Shown here: positions 15,968 to 24,632 of the stretch, piece after piece
Layout of the letters: the number at the start of each line of letters is the position of its first letter
Position numbering within the stretch: position 1 is the stretch's first letter
The notes under the pieces: model-generated
What the model was told of the DNA's origin: nothing
Seen by the model: the letters and a program-made list of their open reading frames with translations, nothing else
Database searches by the model: none
Made by a program: the position numbers and the translations under genes
Source of the DNA: an uncultured Clostridia bacterium
GTDB lineage: Bacteria > Bacillota > Clostridia > Oscillospirales > Acutalibacteraceae
Direction: 5' to 3'
NCBI GenBank assembly: GCA_937916195.1
Contig: CALFTO010000047.1
Location: 1-44,546, forward strand
Length of the DNA: 44,546 nucleotides

Positions 15968-18261
15968 TATGCCGCTGCCTCCTCATTACCGCTTGGCTCT
16001 TCAACCACTGGTGGAGCTTCAGTTGATGGCTCTGTGGGTGTAGTAGGAGCAGTAGTTGAGGTTGTGTCATTAGTGCCCGGTGTATCGGTTACTGCTGATG
16101 TTGACTCCTCGGGCTCTTCAACTGCCGCTGAGCAATTTTTACACTTTGCAGGGATATTTGACTTTTTATACCAGCCCGTTGCTTTTGATGAACAATTATC
16201 GCCTGCGATAAGACCTGATGCTGAACAATATGTGAGTTTCACAACATCGTCAGTATATTTTTCAAAGCTCTTGTCTGCAAGATTATCATGAACTCTGTCC
16301 ATAACAGTTTTGAAAATGAGACCTGCGGGATTTCCGCTTGCTCTTATTTCTTTGTTATAGTCATAGCCGAACCATACAGATGCCACATAATACGGAGTAC
16401 CTGCGCACATCCAACGGTCATTATTATTTGTGGTTGTACCCGATTTTGCAAAGGTTTTGAAGCCGTCTACACCATAGCCACGACCTGTACCCATTGAGCC
16501 GTAAATAACAGTTTGCATCATCTGATTCATAACATAAGCAGTTTCGGGAGAAATTGCCTGCTCATATTTTGAAGTATCTGTTTGAAGAATAATATTTTCG
16601 CCTGTGCTGTCTGTTACCTTTGTATAGCAATATGGCTCGTAATATTTACCGCCGTTGCCGAAGGTTGCAAATGCCGCTGCCATTTCAAGAGTAGTACAGC
16701 CACCCGTTGTACCGCCTGTTACAGGCGCTGACGGAACAATGCTGTCAACTTCATCATTGAGCGTTGAAATATGGAACTTTTCAGTTACATAATCATAACT
16801 CATTTCAAAGCCCATCTTCATAAGAAGCTGTGCGGGAACAGTATTATATGAAATTGCGATTGCATATTGTGCCGTTACATAACTATCGGGAGAACCTGGG
16901 TTTCCGCCGTAGTTATCGGGCCAGCGCTTACCCTTCCAGGTAATACCGTAGTTCATAATTTTTGAAGACCATGTTATATAATCTTCTTCAATTGCAGGTG
17001 CATAAATAGTCAAGGGCTTAATTGAAGAACCGGGCTGACGCACAGCAGAAACTGCACGGTTATTTGAACGGTTTTCAGTTTTTTCACCTGCACCGCCAAC
17101 CATTGCAACAATGCGACCATTATAATCCATAATTGTCATTGCAGACTGTGAGGCATCTGCCACATTGCTTACTCGCTCGCTTGGGAAATTGGTGCGATGA
17201 ACATAAACATCTTCAACAATTTCCTGAATGTTCATATCAACTGCAGAGTAAATACGCAAACCGCCTGAATAAATCATTCTTGTGGCTTCATAGCTTGAGT
17301 AACCCTGCTCTTTTAGGTCTTTAATGACCTTACTTATTACATAGTCAACATAATAGCTCTGAACTTCATTGTCAGTTGCAGACTCAACCTTATCTTCGTG
17401 CTCAGCAACATATTTTTCACTGTTTGTAAAAATAAGCTCATAAGCAACTGCCTCGTCATACTGCTCTTGAGTAATCATACCGTCTTCGAGCATTCTGCCA
17501 AGACACCATTCCTGACGATTTTTATTAGCCTCCGGTTGCCAGAGCGGGTCATAATCTGCAGGAGTTTGAGTTATAACTGCAATTGATGCACACTCTGCAA
17601 GATTAAGCTCGGAAACATCTTTACCAAAATAAGTCTCGGCAGCAGTCTGAACACCATAACAGTTATGGCTTAAATAAATTGTATTGAGATAAGCCTCTAA
17701 AATTTCAGGCTTTTCATAATATTTTTCAAGGTTAAGAGCAGAGAGAACTTCATAATATTTTCTATTAATATTTCTGCCTGCCTCACCTGTGAGGTTTTTA
17801 ATAAGCTGTTGAGTAATTGTTGAAGCACCGCGCATTTGTCCGTCATTAGCAACAAAAGAACGCGCAATACCAAGCGTCATACTGAACCAGTCAACACCAC
17901 CATGGTCATAGAAACGCTTATCTTCAATGGCAATAAAAGCCTTGCCCATCCATTCGGACATTTCGTCAAGCTCAACCCACACACGATTTTGCTCGCCGTG
18001 AAGCTTTGCAATTTCAACGGGTTTATTCTCTTTATCCATAGCGTAAACGATTGTTGTTTGGTCTTGATTTTCTTTATAGAATTCAAGGTCAATAATACGC
18101 TCGCCATTAACTGTGCTTACTGCACTTGTGAGAATATAACAGCCAATTATGAAGCAGGTCATAAAGCCTGTAAAAGCAACTGCCAACAAAGCGGTCAAAA
18201 ATTTCTTTTTGCCCGGTGACATTGGCTTTTTAGCTTTAGTTTTTTGAGTCCTTCTTTTCAT
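15967..18261 (-). CDS. Bifunctional penicillin-binding protein 1A
   Basis: Class A PBP with peptidoglycan glycosyltransferase and transpeptidase activity, anchored by one N-terminal helix (about 17-42 after the basic stretch KRRTQKTKAKK). It is 764 aa. The GT51 domain shows IEDKRFYDHGGVDW with the catalytic Glu, RGASTITQQLIKNL and ILEAYLNTIYLSHNCYGVQ. The transpeptidase has the nucleophile motif GSSIKP, SYN (likely SxN) and KSGT. The last 60 residues are Thr/Pro/Glu-rich after two CxxC-like pairs. The frame opens at 18351, but ATG 18261 follows GGAGG by 6 nt; the 30 extra residues would come from repeat E3 and are rejected. It could serve growth or sporulation (next to spoIIG and ruvX). Confidence 0.95.
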   Translation of the reverse strand: MKRRTQKTKAKKPMSPGKKKFLTALLAVAFTGFMTCFIIGCYILTSAVSTVNGERIIDLEFYKENQDQTTIVYAMDKENKPVEIAKLHGEQNRVWVELDEMSEWMGKAFIAIEDKRFYDHGGVDWFSMTLGIARSFVANDGQMRGASTITQQLIKNLTGEAGRNINRKYYEVLSALNLEKYYEKPEILEAYLNTIYLSHNCYGVQTAAETYFGKDVSELNLAECASIAVITQTPADYDPLWQPEANKNRQEWCLGRMLEDGMITQEQYDEAVAYELIFTNSEKYVAEHEDKVESATDNEVQSYYVDYVISKVIKDLKEQGYSSYEATRMIYSGGLRIYSAVDMNIQEIVEDVYVHRTNFPSERVSNVADASQSAMTIMDYNGRIVAMVGGAGEKTENRSNNRAVSAVRQPGSSIKPLTIYAPAIEEDYITWSSKIMNYGITWKGKRWPDNYGGNPGSPDSYVTAQYAIAISYNTVPAQLLMKMGFEMSYDYVTEKFHISTLNDEVDSIVPSAPVTGGTTGGCTTLEMAAAFATFGNGGKYYEPYCYTKVTDSTGENIILQTDTSKYEQAISPETAYVMNQMMQTVIYGSMGTGRGYGVDGFKTFAKSGTTTNNNDRWMCAGTPYYVASVWFGYDYNKEIRASGNPAGLIFKTVMDRVHDNLADKSFEKYTDDVVKLTYCSASGLIAGDNCSSKATGWYKKSNIPAKCKNCSAAVEEPEESTSAVTDTPGTNDTTSTTAPTTPTEPSTEAPPVVEEPSGNEEAAA

Positions 18262-18310
18262 AAAATTCCTCCGAAACTGTTTTAAAAACACAGTTTTACA
18301 ATTATACACA

Positions 18311-18586
18311 AAGGTGAGAAGAGCCGAACCAAATACGGTTTTTGACGGCATCTTTTCGCCTATTCTTCGTTAAAAATCTTGTAATACTGCAGTATGACTG
18401 CGATTTTATGCCTTGAACAGACAAAAATCTGCTTGTCAAAAACTGCCTTGCACCGTAAATACTTGAAATTAAGATGAATTTTTGCTTTTGAGACCGCAGA
18501 TTTGCTGACTCAAATCAAGGGTGAAAAAGTGAAAATTCGCTGAAGTTCTGTATTTACGGCGTGTTTGGTTCGACCCTTCTCACCTT
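18311..18586. repeat. Structured intergenic element E3 (276 bp, three-way junction)
   Basis: Most of the 433-bp gene-free stretch 18262-18694. The ends are inverted repeats of about 27 bp (18311-18337 and 18560-18586, starting AAGGTGAGAAG) with three differences. Two inner stems are perfect: GTTTTTGAC (18338-18346) with GTCAAAAAC (18435-18443), and CCGTAAATAC (18453-18462) with GTATTTACGG (18550-18559). The second ends exactly at the right terminal repeat. The core at 18369-18415 (GTTAAAA, hairpin, CTGCG, TGCCTTG) is shared with E2. As minus-strand RNA, two of the three outer mismatches become G-U pairs. No ORF. The remaining 18587-18694 is AT-rich, with the leader of the next gene. Confidence 0.75.
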
Positions 18587-18694
18587 AAGTATAGCACAAA
18601 ACTTATGAAATGTTTAGTATTTTTTTATAATTTTAATGTTTTTTAATAATTTGTAATAAATTTGATAAAAATACAAATAAAGGAAGTGTAATCA

Positions 18695-19012
18695 ATGAAG
18701 AAAAAGCATACGAAAATCATACTGTTTTCTGCACTTTGCATCTGCGTTATTGCGGGACTTTTTATGGTGCTTAACAGAGATATTGAAAATAACATAATTG
18801 AAAATCCATACACTCCGCGAAATGACTATTACACCGTGACGGAATATCAAGGCAAAATTGCAGTATTCAAAAACACTGACACAATACCCCTTGAAGTTTA
18901 CGACGCATATATTGAGTATCTGCCCGAACACGACCGTTTGCTTTTAAAAGATGGAATAAGAGCAAACAGCCTCGGTGAATTGCAGAAAATTATTGAGGAT
19001 TACACAAGTTAG
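18695..19012 (+). CDS. Small membrane-anchored protein with BofC C-terminal-like domain
   Basis: A 105-aa protein. Residues 6-24 form one hydrophobic helix with a basic N-terminus (KKKHTKIILFS), a membrane anchor or signal; the rest is extracytoplasmic. The soluble part contains YQGKIAVFKN, LEVYDAYIEYLPEHD and LLLKDGIRANSLGELQKIIEDYTS, which resembles the C-terminal domain of the sporulation protein BofC (regulator of the SpoIVB signal in Bacillus), as found in short clostridial proteins. That assignment is by pattern memory only. GGAAG lies about 9 nt before the ATG. It is close to pbp1A and spoIIG, which suits a spore or wall role. Its stop overlaps the stop of the convergent hydrolase gene by 4 nt, with no terminator between. 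Confidence 0.6.
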   Translation: MKKKHTKIILFSALCICVIAGLFMVLNRDIENNIIENPYTPRNDYYTVTEYQGKIAVFKNTDTIPLEVYDAYIEYLPEHDRLLLKDGIRANSLGELQKIIEDYTS

Positions 19013-21705
19013 ATTTTTGAAATATTAATTTGCGCTGATTTTTCGCTTCCGTTAAGGGTGATTTCAACAATTCCCTTGTCGCGAAGTGAGAAATCAGCTT
19101 TTTCGCCGTTTACGGTAACTGAATAATCACATTTATCACTCATTACGGCGATTACTGAATACTTTTCGTTTTTACCGTAGTATCTGAGTTCGCAATTAAA
19201 CTCTGTTGCATCTTCATTAAATTTGCTGTTCATAACCATTGTATCAAGACCCGTTGAGAGTGTAGCGGGCTTGAAATATGCGTTAGTCCAAATATTGATA
19301 GGGGTTGAAAGTCCGCCGAAATTATGGAACCAACCTCCCCTACCGGAAGTTATATTGAACATTTCAAAGGTATAATATGAATACTCAACCTCACGTTTCC
19401 AAGCGTCAAGGGCAGTTTTTGCAATTTTGAAAGCAAAATCTGTTTCGCCAAGGTCAAGCATAGTTTTCCACACAAACCATTGATGCGAAAGCCACACATT
19501 GCCATTCCAATAACCGTTTGTTATATAATATGAGGCGGTTTTGTCAACGGCGCTTATACCGACTGGGCTGAACATTTCGTCATCGCTCTTTAAATGGCCA
19601 AGTATTCTCAACTTTTGTTCTTCGGTCACAGCACCCGCAATAATAGGGTAAATGCCATCCATTGTTTTATTGAGATTTTCGCCATGGGCAGTTCTGTATT
19701 GTTCTTTTGGATTGCCGTTTTCGTCGTGGATAACATATGAGAAATAACCGCAATCTTCATCCCAAGAATACTTTTGAAGGGCACTTGAAATTCTTTCGAT
19801 ATCTTCAAGATAAGTTGCTTTATCGTCTTCTAAACCTAACAAATCTGCCGCCATATAAAGAATTTTTGCACAACGAATAACCTGACAAGATGATATGACG
19901 GGTGTCATATATTTCTGTTTCTTTTCAGCATACATAGCCTTTTGCGGTGGCAAATCGTCCATACCGCTACAATTGTAGAAATAATCAAATGTAGTGGTTA
20001 AACCACTATTGAATTTTGTTGTGGTTGAGCCGTTAATCTTGCCTGCGAGAAAATCATAGAACATTTTTACGCGGTCATAATAGCCCAATAAATCTGTTTT
20101 ATCATTTGCCTTTTTGAGCATTTCAAGATACTGATAAATATGGACGGGTACGGGTGAACCGTGAAGCAAAAATGCCCAATCCTTATTATCTTTATCACTC
20201 AAATATGTGTCGAGAATATAGTCGGCAATATGAGGTGCGAATTCAAGCATATCGAGACCTATGAAGCCTGAATCCCAAGTATAGAAAGAATCCCAACGCT
20301 TGCCTGGAGTATGGTGAACTATGTACTCGCCATGGCGGTAAAGAGGATAAACAGTATTTTGGAATACTGTTGCACGAAGAATTCTGTTTGAGAATTCATA
20401 GGTTTTACCTGCAAGGTTTAAATCGAACTTTTCAAGTGAATTATATGCTTTTTCGTATGTTTTTTCGTATTCGTCAGCAGTTTTATAATCGGTTTCGCCG
20501 AATGAAAGCACCGCATATTCAATATGAGTTTCACGGGGCTCGACATAAAGAGTATGAACAACTGTATTGTGATAAAAACCCTCGTCACTATGCTTTTCAG
20601 AGAATGAGCCTGAAAAGGTTTCGAGCATATTTTGAAAGCTTTCGTCGGGCTGTGAAATACGCGCAGTTGGGCTATCCTCAAGACAACCTGTGTTAAAATC
20701 GCGGCAACGAGTTGATTTGTTAAATGTGCGGACGAAGAATTTGTCATCAAGTCCGTCATATTTATATGAAACCACCTTACCGTTTTCAGTATTTTCTTCT
20801 TTGATTTCGGGGTAGAAATTGTGCTTTTCTGATTTTACAGTTACTCTCTCGCCCGCTTCTGTAACGCAAAGGAAATCAAATTCAATTCCGCCTGTGCCAC
20901 AGGAAATAAGTTCAATATTTTCGGCATTTAACGGTATTGTGATTATATTGAAATCTACCGCAGATATGAATGTGATTTGCTTGTCATTTAAAGTCCATAC
21001 GCTATCCGCATTGTCGGTTGTGCGATAACGGATATGAAGTACAGGATTTGTATATTCTGAAACTCCGCTGATTTGGTATGTAATTCTATCCCCTGCTTCT
21101 TCGCCAAGTCTTTTGACCTTGGGCAGAATATAGCGATTACAATCGCGGTCACCAAGTCCGCGGTGATAAGTAAAAGCATCGTCGAAAAATTCGCCTTTTT
21201 TCATAGCGTCGATTACCTGCTTATCCCAAGGACGAACAGTGTTATAATCATACGATTTATAATCAAGAGCTTTTATGAAAGTATTCTTTTCGGGCAAAAC
21301 GGGTATGGTTGCATAAACATTTGGGTATTCAATTGCAGAAAATAGATTTAAAAGGCAGATTTGCATGATGTCTGTATTATTTACAAACTCTGTACGAACG
21401 AGAACGCTATCATCAGTTAACTTCGTAAAAGACACGTCGGCATACACACGGTCTTTCCATTCTAAATCATAACGATAGGAATAGAAGGAGTAGTCTGACT
21501 TAGCTTCCCAAGGGTGAACACCTGTGGGTACGGTTACATTTGGAACTCGGCTATCAGCATTTTCAATTGCAGGGCTTACAACGCAATCAAAGCGAACTCC
21601 GCCCTCGGTTTTATGGTCAACAATTCGTGAAATACCACTGTATTTCTTGGAATATGGTCCCCATTTACCTAACAAATCAAACATTTTTTGTGTAACTGTG
21701 CTCAT
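19009..21705 (-). CDS. Large (alpha/alpha)6-barrel glycoside hydrolase, GH63/MGH1-like
   Basis: Predicted cytoplasmic glycosidase (no signal peptide), 898 aa. The N-terminal half is a beta-sandwich region rich in aromatic residues. From about residue 440 to 800 the sequence has an (alpha/alpha)6 barrel with RWDSFYTWDSGFIGLD, DKDNKDWAFLLHGSPVPVH, KYSWDEDCGYFSY, ITNGYWNGNVWLSHQWFVWK and YYTFEMFNITSGRGG, resembling mannosylglycerate hydrolase/GH63-type proteins. A short beta domain ends it. The acid residues of DSGFIGLD and the WDEDCGY region are candidate catalytic sites. The frame is open to 21828, but ATG 21705 follows GAGGT and begins MSTVTQKMFDLLGKWG, so the earlier 41 residues are rejected. 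The substrate is unknown. It is alone in its transcription unit. Confidence 0.75.
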   Translation of the reverse strand: MSTVTQKMFDLLGKWGPYSKKYSGISRIVDHKTEGGVRFDCVVSPAIENADSRVPNVTVPTGVHPWEAKSDYSFYSYRYDLEWKDRVYADVSFTKLTDDSVLVRTEFVNNTDIMQICLLNLFSAIEYPNVYATIPVLPEKNTFIKALDYKSYDYNTVRPWDKQVIDAMKKGEFFDDAFTYHRGLGDRDCNRYILPKVKRLGEEAGDRITYQISGVSEYTNPVLHIRYRTTDNADSVWTLNDKQITFISAVDFNIITIPLNAENIELISCGTGGIEFDFLCVTEAGERVTVKSEKHNFYPEIKEENTENGKVVSYKYDGLDDKFFVRTFNKSTRCRDFNTGCLEDSPTARISQPDESFQNMLETFSGSFSEKHSDEGFYHNTVVHTLYVEPRETHIEYAVLSFGETDYKTADEYEKTYEKAYNSLEKFDLNLAGKTYEFSNRILRATVFQNTVYPLYRHGEYIVHHTPGKRWDSFYTWDSGFIGLDMLEFAPHIADYILDTYLSDKDNKDWAFLLHGSPVPVHIYQYLEMLKKANDKTDLLGYYDRVKMFYDFLAGKINGSTTTKFNSGLTTTFDYFYNCSGMDDLPPQKAMYAEKKQKYMTPVISSCQVIRCAKILYMAADLLGLEDDKATYLEDIERISSALQKYSWDEDCGYFSYVIHDENGNPKEQYRTAHGENLNKTMDGIYPIIAGAVTEEQKLRILGHLKSDDEMFSPVGISAVDKTASYYITNGYWNGNVWLSHQWFVWKTMLDLGETDFAFKIAKTALDAWKREVEYSYYTFEMFNITSGRGGWFHNFGGLSTPINIWTNAYFKPATLSTGLDTMVMNSKFNEDATEFNCELRYYGKNEKYSVIAVMSDKCDYSVTVNGEKADFSLRDKGIVEITLNGSEKSAQINISKI

Positions 21706-21773
21706 AGTGAATACCTCGTCATAAATGATGGGATAATTATAGCAAATAAGGTGTGTTTTTTCAATATAATGGC

Positions 21774-21801
21774 AAAATAAAATCCCCGCAAACGCAGGGA
21801 T
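21774..21801 (-). terminator. Terminator of the metF-radC operon
   Basis: Minus strand ATCCCTGC-GTTT-GCGGGGAT (21801-21782), an 8-bp stem with one G-T pair followed by TTTTATTTTG. It comes about 8 nt after the radC stop and before the hydrolase promoter region. Confidence 0.75.
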
Positions 21802-21809
21802 AAATTTTA

Positions 21810-22607
21810 TTAGAATATATGCTTCCATTTTTCGCTTTTGCGGAATGAAAAAAAGTCGTCTCCGTGACCAATTATTATGTGGTCGCTCATTCTGACACCA
21901 ATAAGTCGCATAGCATCCAAAATATCTGTTGTTGCATTGATATCCATTTTAGACGGTGCAGTTATTCCCGAAGGATGATTATGTACCAAAATTATGCTTG
22001 CCGCTTTTGAAGCAAAGGCAAATTCGGTAATAAGCCTATTATTAAGCGGTGTTGAATTGATATTGCCACTGCTTATCAAATCAAAGCTGAGCATTCTGCA
22101 ATTCGAATCAAGACAAAGCAAATACAGTTTTTCTTCTGTGACACCTTTGAAATACTTTGAAGCATATTTTGCAACAAGCTCGGCACTATTTAGAATTACA
22201 TCATCTTTATTAAGCTTATCTGTTTCATATTTTCTGAAAAGAGCAGGCATAAGCTTTATTAAGGTTGCAGAGCGTTCACCAATTCCTTTGACCTCACAAA
22301 GTTCTTCAAAATCTGCATCAAAAACAGCTGAAAGCGAGCCGAATTTGTCAATCAGGGCATGAGCTTCTTCATTAGTATCTTTTAATGGAATAGAATAAAA
22401 CAAAAGCAACTCAAGAACATTATGGTCCCAAAAATTATCAAGACCTTCTTTTAAAAAGCGCTCGCGAAGTCTTTCGCGGTGACCTTCATGAACATTATTA
22501 GATTTTGATTTCTTTTTGGCTGAAGCGGGCGTTTTGGTAATGTTACCCTCTATGCCATACTTCTCTCTTTTCTTACTTTCATACATATCTGGCTGTATTT
22601 TTGCCAT
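21810..22607 (-). CDS. radC: RadC family (JAB/MPN) protein
   Basis: UPF0758/RadC protein, 265 aa, whose exact DNA-repair role is unproven. The N-terminal helix-hairpin-helix part has HRERLRERFLKEGLDNFWDH and ELLLFYSIPLKDTNE, then GIGERSATLIKLMPAL. The C-terminal MPN/JAB domain has the metal motif VHNHPSGITAPSKMD (His-x-His and Asp) and IIIGHGDDFFSFRK. A Lys-rich N-terminus (about 1-35) is longer than in E. coli. It is the last gene of the metF operon, 1 nt after the membrane protein, and is followed by a terminator. Confidence 0.93.
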   Translation of the reverse strand: MAKIQPDMYESKKREKYGIEGNITKTPASAKKKSKSNNVHEGHRERLRERFLKEGLDNFWDHNVLELLLFYSIPLKDTNEEAHALIDKFGSLSAVFDADFEELCEVKGIGERSATLIKLMPALFRKYETDKLNKDDVILNSAELVAKYASKYFKGVTEEKLYLLCLDSNCRMLSFDLISSGNINSTPLNNRLITEFAFASKAASIILVHNHPSGITAPSKMDINATTDILDAMRLIGVRMSDHIIIGHGDDFFSFRKSEKWKHIF

Positions 22608-22608
22608 T

Positions 22609-23154
22609 CTATTTGAACACCCTTTTTATATATTTGCGCCATCTATATAAATAAATTGTAACAAGCCTTGTTAGCAGAACATCATACATTAAAAATACTA
22701 CATTTCCTGCTAAAAGCAACAACAAAAGTGCCCATTTACCAAAAGATTCAATATCATCAAAAGAAATCATAAAGATTTTCGTAATAACAAAATATGAAGC
22801 TACCATAGCCACATTGAAAATGATATATTTTATTACCCAACACAGAACATTTTTGAAATGCTTTTCAAGAAAGCTCTTAATAATTGGATAATACCCAAAA
22901 AAAGCAACATACATTATTGCTGCTTCTTTATTTCCTAAAATAAGTAATGAAATTATTGATACCGCAACATAAATTGCCGTTGCAAATCCTGCACCAAGCT
23001 CAATTACAAGCACCATAAGCAAAGCGCCTACAAACATAGGAATCGCATAAACCAATGTGGATGTGACACCGGCAATTGCCATCAATATAATGGACAGAGC
23101 CGCCGCAACTCCGCCCAAAGCTACTTTAGATGAAATTTGTTTTCTATTATTCAT
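22609..23154 (-). CDS. Predicted integral membrane protein, ECF S-component-like
   Basis: A 181-aa protein with about five or six hydrophobic helices. The N-terminal segment NRKQISSKVALGGVAAALSI is similar to the start of ECF transporter S components and of small YybS-like proteins; the C-terminus is basic (YLYRWRKYIKRVFK). No catalytic motif is visible. It follows the J-domain protein by 1 nt and precedes radC by 1 nt, with weak SD sites, so translation is probably coupled. The substrate, if it is a transporter, is unknown, and no ECF ATPase is nearby. Confidence 0.6.
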   Translation of the reverse strand: MNNRKQISSKVALGGVAAALSIILMAIAGVTSTLVYAIPMFVGALLMVLVIELGAGFATAIYVAVSIISLLILGNKEAAIMYVAFFGYYPIIKSFLEKHFKNVLCWVIKYIIFNVAMVASYFVITKIFMISFDDIESFGKWALLLLLLAGNVVFLMYDVLLTRLVTIYLYRWRKYIKRVFK

Positions 23155-23155
23155 A

Positions 23156-23791
23156 TCAGCAACAGGGAATTAAATCTCCGCCACAGCATTCACAACAACA
23201 GTCAGCGCACAAAAGACCTGTGCAAAGGTCACAGACACCGTCATTACTCGTTCTTCTTGAGGTTCTGTAACCGCCGCGAGCGTTGTTATTAAGGGCATTG
23301 AATGCAGCCGCGTATTCCTGATTTGAGGGGTCAAGCTTACAAGCGGTTTGATAGCAACGATAAGCCTCATTAAGCCAACCGCGTCGCTGATGGATTACAC
23401 CTTTGAGATAGTTCCACTCAGCGTTACGCATATTAGTAGGAATTCCGTCAAGAATTGTTTCGGCGTCGTCAATTCTGCCTGCGTTGATACGCTGACGGAC
23501 ATCAGAAAACTGTGATGCACTCTGATTTTGATTATTATTATAATTATAGCCATAATTATAGCTACTGCTTTGTTGGTTGTTTGAATAATTATTGTTTGTG
23601 TATGAGGCCGTTCCGCGCATTTCTCCCAAAATGGTATCGTAAGCCAAATTAAGCTCATCCATTCTTCTTTGCATTTCTTGCTCAGAATAACCTGCATTCT
23701 GAATTTCGCCTGCAATTCGTCTGTAAGCATTCATAACATCTTGTTCAGTTGCCCCGCGGTTAAGACCTAAAAACTCATAGGGATTATTCAC
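23156..23791 (-). CDS. Degenerate J-domain protein with TPR-like repeats and Cys-rich tail
   Basis: A 211-aa protein. Residues 1-55 look like the start of a J domain (NNPYEFLGLNRGATEQDVMNAYRRIAGEI, given here to show the pattern only in part: NPYEFLGLNRGATEQDV), with helix III NLAYDTILGEMRG, but there is no HPD tripeptide, so DnaK stimulation is unlikely. A low-complexity Asn/Tyr/Ser linker (about 60-88) follows, then a TPR-like pair (NAGRIDDAETILDGIP, WLNEAYRCYQTACKLDP). The tail is a dense Cys cluster, CDLCTGLLCADCCCECCGG, able to bind metal or insert in a membrane. GTG 23791 has AGAGG 8 nt upstream; ATG 23797 and GTG 23800 are alternatives. It overlaps the DUF5685 gene, which suggests the two act together. 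Confidence 0.7.
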   Translation of the reverse strand: MNNPYEFLGLNRGATEQDVMNAYRRIAGEIQNAGYSEQEMQRRMDELNLAYDTILGEMRGTASYTNNNYSNNQQSSSYNYGYNYNNNQNQSASQFSDVRQRINAGRIDDAETILDGIPTNMRNAEWNYLKGVIHQRRGWLNEAYRCYQTACKLDPSNQEYAAAFNALNNNARGGYRTSRRTSNDGVCDLCTGLLCADCCCECCGGDLIPCC

Positions 23792-24629
23792 ACGCATCAC
23801 CTCTGTATTTCTTTGTTATTCTGTCGAGTTGATAATTCAAACCGTCATAAATCACATTTTCAATGATTGACGAGAAATTTTTAAAATCATGGTTTGTCAC
23901 GGCTTCACTTAACGCACCGACTGAAAGATTTATTGAAATTGTCGCGTCATTTACAATATCTTCAGTATTTTTAAATGGATTAAAAGAATTTGTTTTTATA
24001 TCATCAGCGTAATCGTCAAAAGCATCAAGAAAATAAACTGCTCTGCCGAGGTTGTAGCCAAAGCTTTCTGCTTTTTCGCGTGTTTCACCACATTCGCCAT
24101 AAGCAAACAACCACGCAAGCATTTTAGCCGTTGGGTCTGCTGATTTATCGGGCAAGGGATTTGCTTCACGCTCAATTTCAAACTGCTTTTGCATACCTTC
24201 TTCGACCGTTTTGAATATTTCAGGGTATTTTTTCTTTGCCTTATTTTTAAGATGTACAAAATAAGGATAAATCAAATACAAGAGAATTCTTTTAAAAAAT
24301 GAACTATCGTGAAGATTATCAACAAGCTTAAAATATGCCAACACTACGGTTATTGTACTTGCAATTTTATAGATATCACTTTCGCTTGTAATTTTCATAC
24401 ACTTTTTTGCGGGGTTAAAGGTACAACGAGAGTTCTTCACAGAAATGTTATCGCCCGAAAGCCCTAATTTATACATCACATAAAACGCACCGTCATAGCT
24501 TAAAAGGAAACGGGAAAGAACGCCGTATTCCTTGCCCATTTCTTTGCAAAGCGTGCAGTAAACACCCTTATATGCTTCATATTCTTTGATTTTGAGTTCG
24601 GGTTTAAAAACGGTTACATATCCAAACAT
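23784..24629 (-). CDS. DUF5685 family protein
   Basis: A 281-aa, mainly helical protein that I place in DUF5685, found in Clostridia next to J-domain proteins. It shows a conserved Cys pair near the N-terminus (GVYCTLCKEMGKEYG, about C24 and C27) and another at SRCTFNPAKKC (about C68 and C77), a possible metal site. Two acidic segments, YFKLVDNLHDSS and FLDAFDDYADDIK, resemble the Asp-rich motifs of helical isoprenoid synthases, but this is only a likeness. No signal peptide. It starts 3 nt after metF and its end overlaps the J-domain gene. Function unknown. Confidence 0.7.
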   Translation of the reverse strand: MFGYVTVFKPELKIKEYEAYKGVYCTLCKEMGKEYGVLSRFLLSYDGAFYVMYKLGLSGDNISVKNSRCTFNPAKKCMKITSESDIYKIASTITVVLAYFKLVDNLHDSSFFKRILLYLIYPYFVHLKNKAKKKYPEIFKTVEEGMQKQFEIEREANPLPDKSADPTAKMLAWLFAYGECGETREKAESFGYNLGRAVYFLDAFDDYADDIKTNSFNPFKNTEDIVNDATISINLSVGALSEAVTNHDFKNFSSIIENVIYDGLNYQLDRITKKYRGDACE

Positions 24630-24632
24630 AAA

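Noticed and set aside
18262..18351. Upstream extension of PBP1A by 30 codons
   Set aside because: It runs into E3 and lacks an SD; GGAGG is perfectly placed for ATG 18261.
18311..18586. CRISPR array or insertion sequence
   Set aside because: No direct repeat-spacer pattern and no transposase ORF; the structure is inverted and nested.
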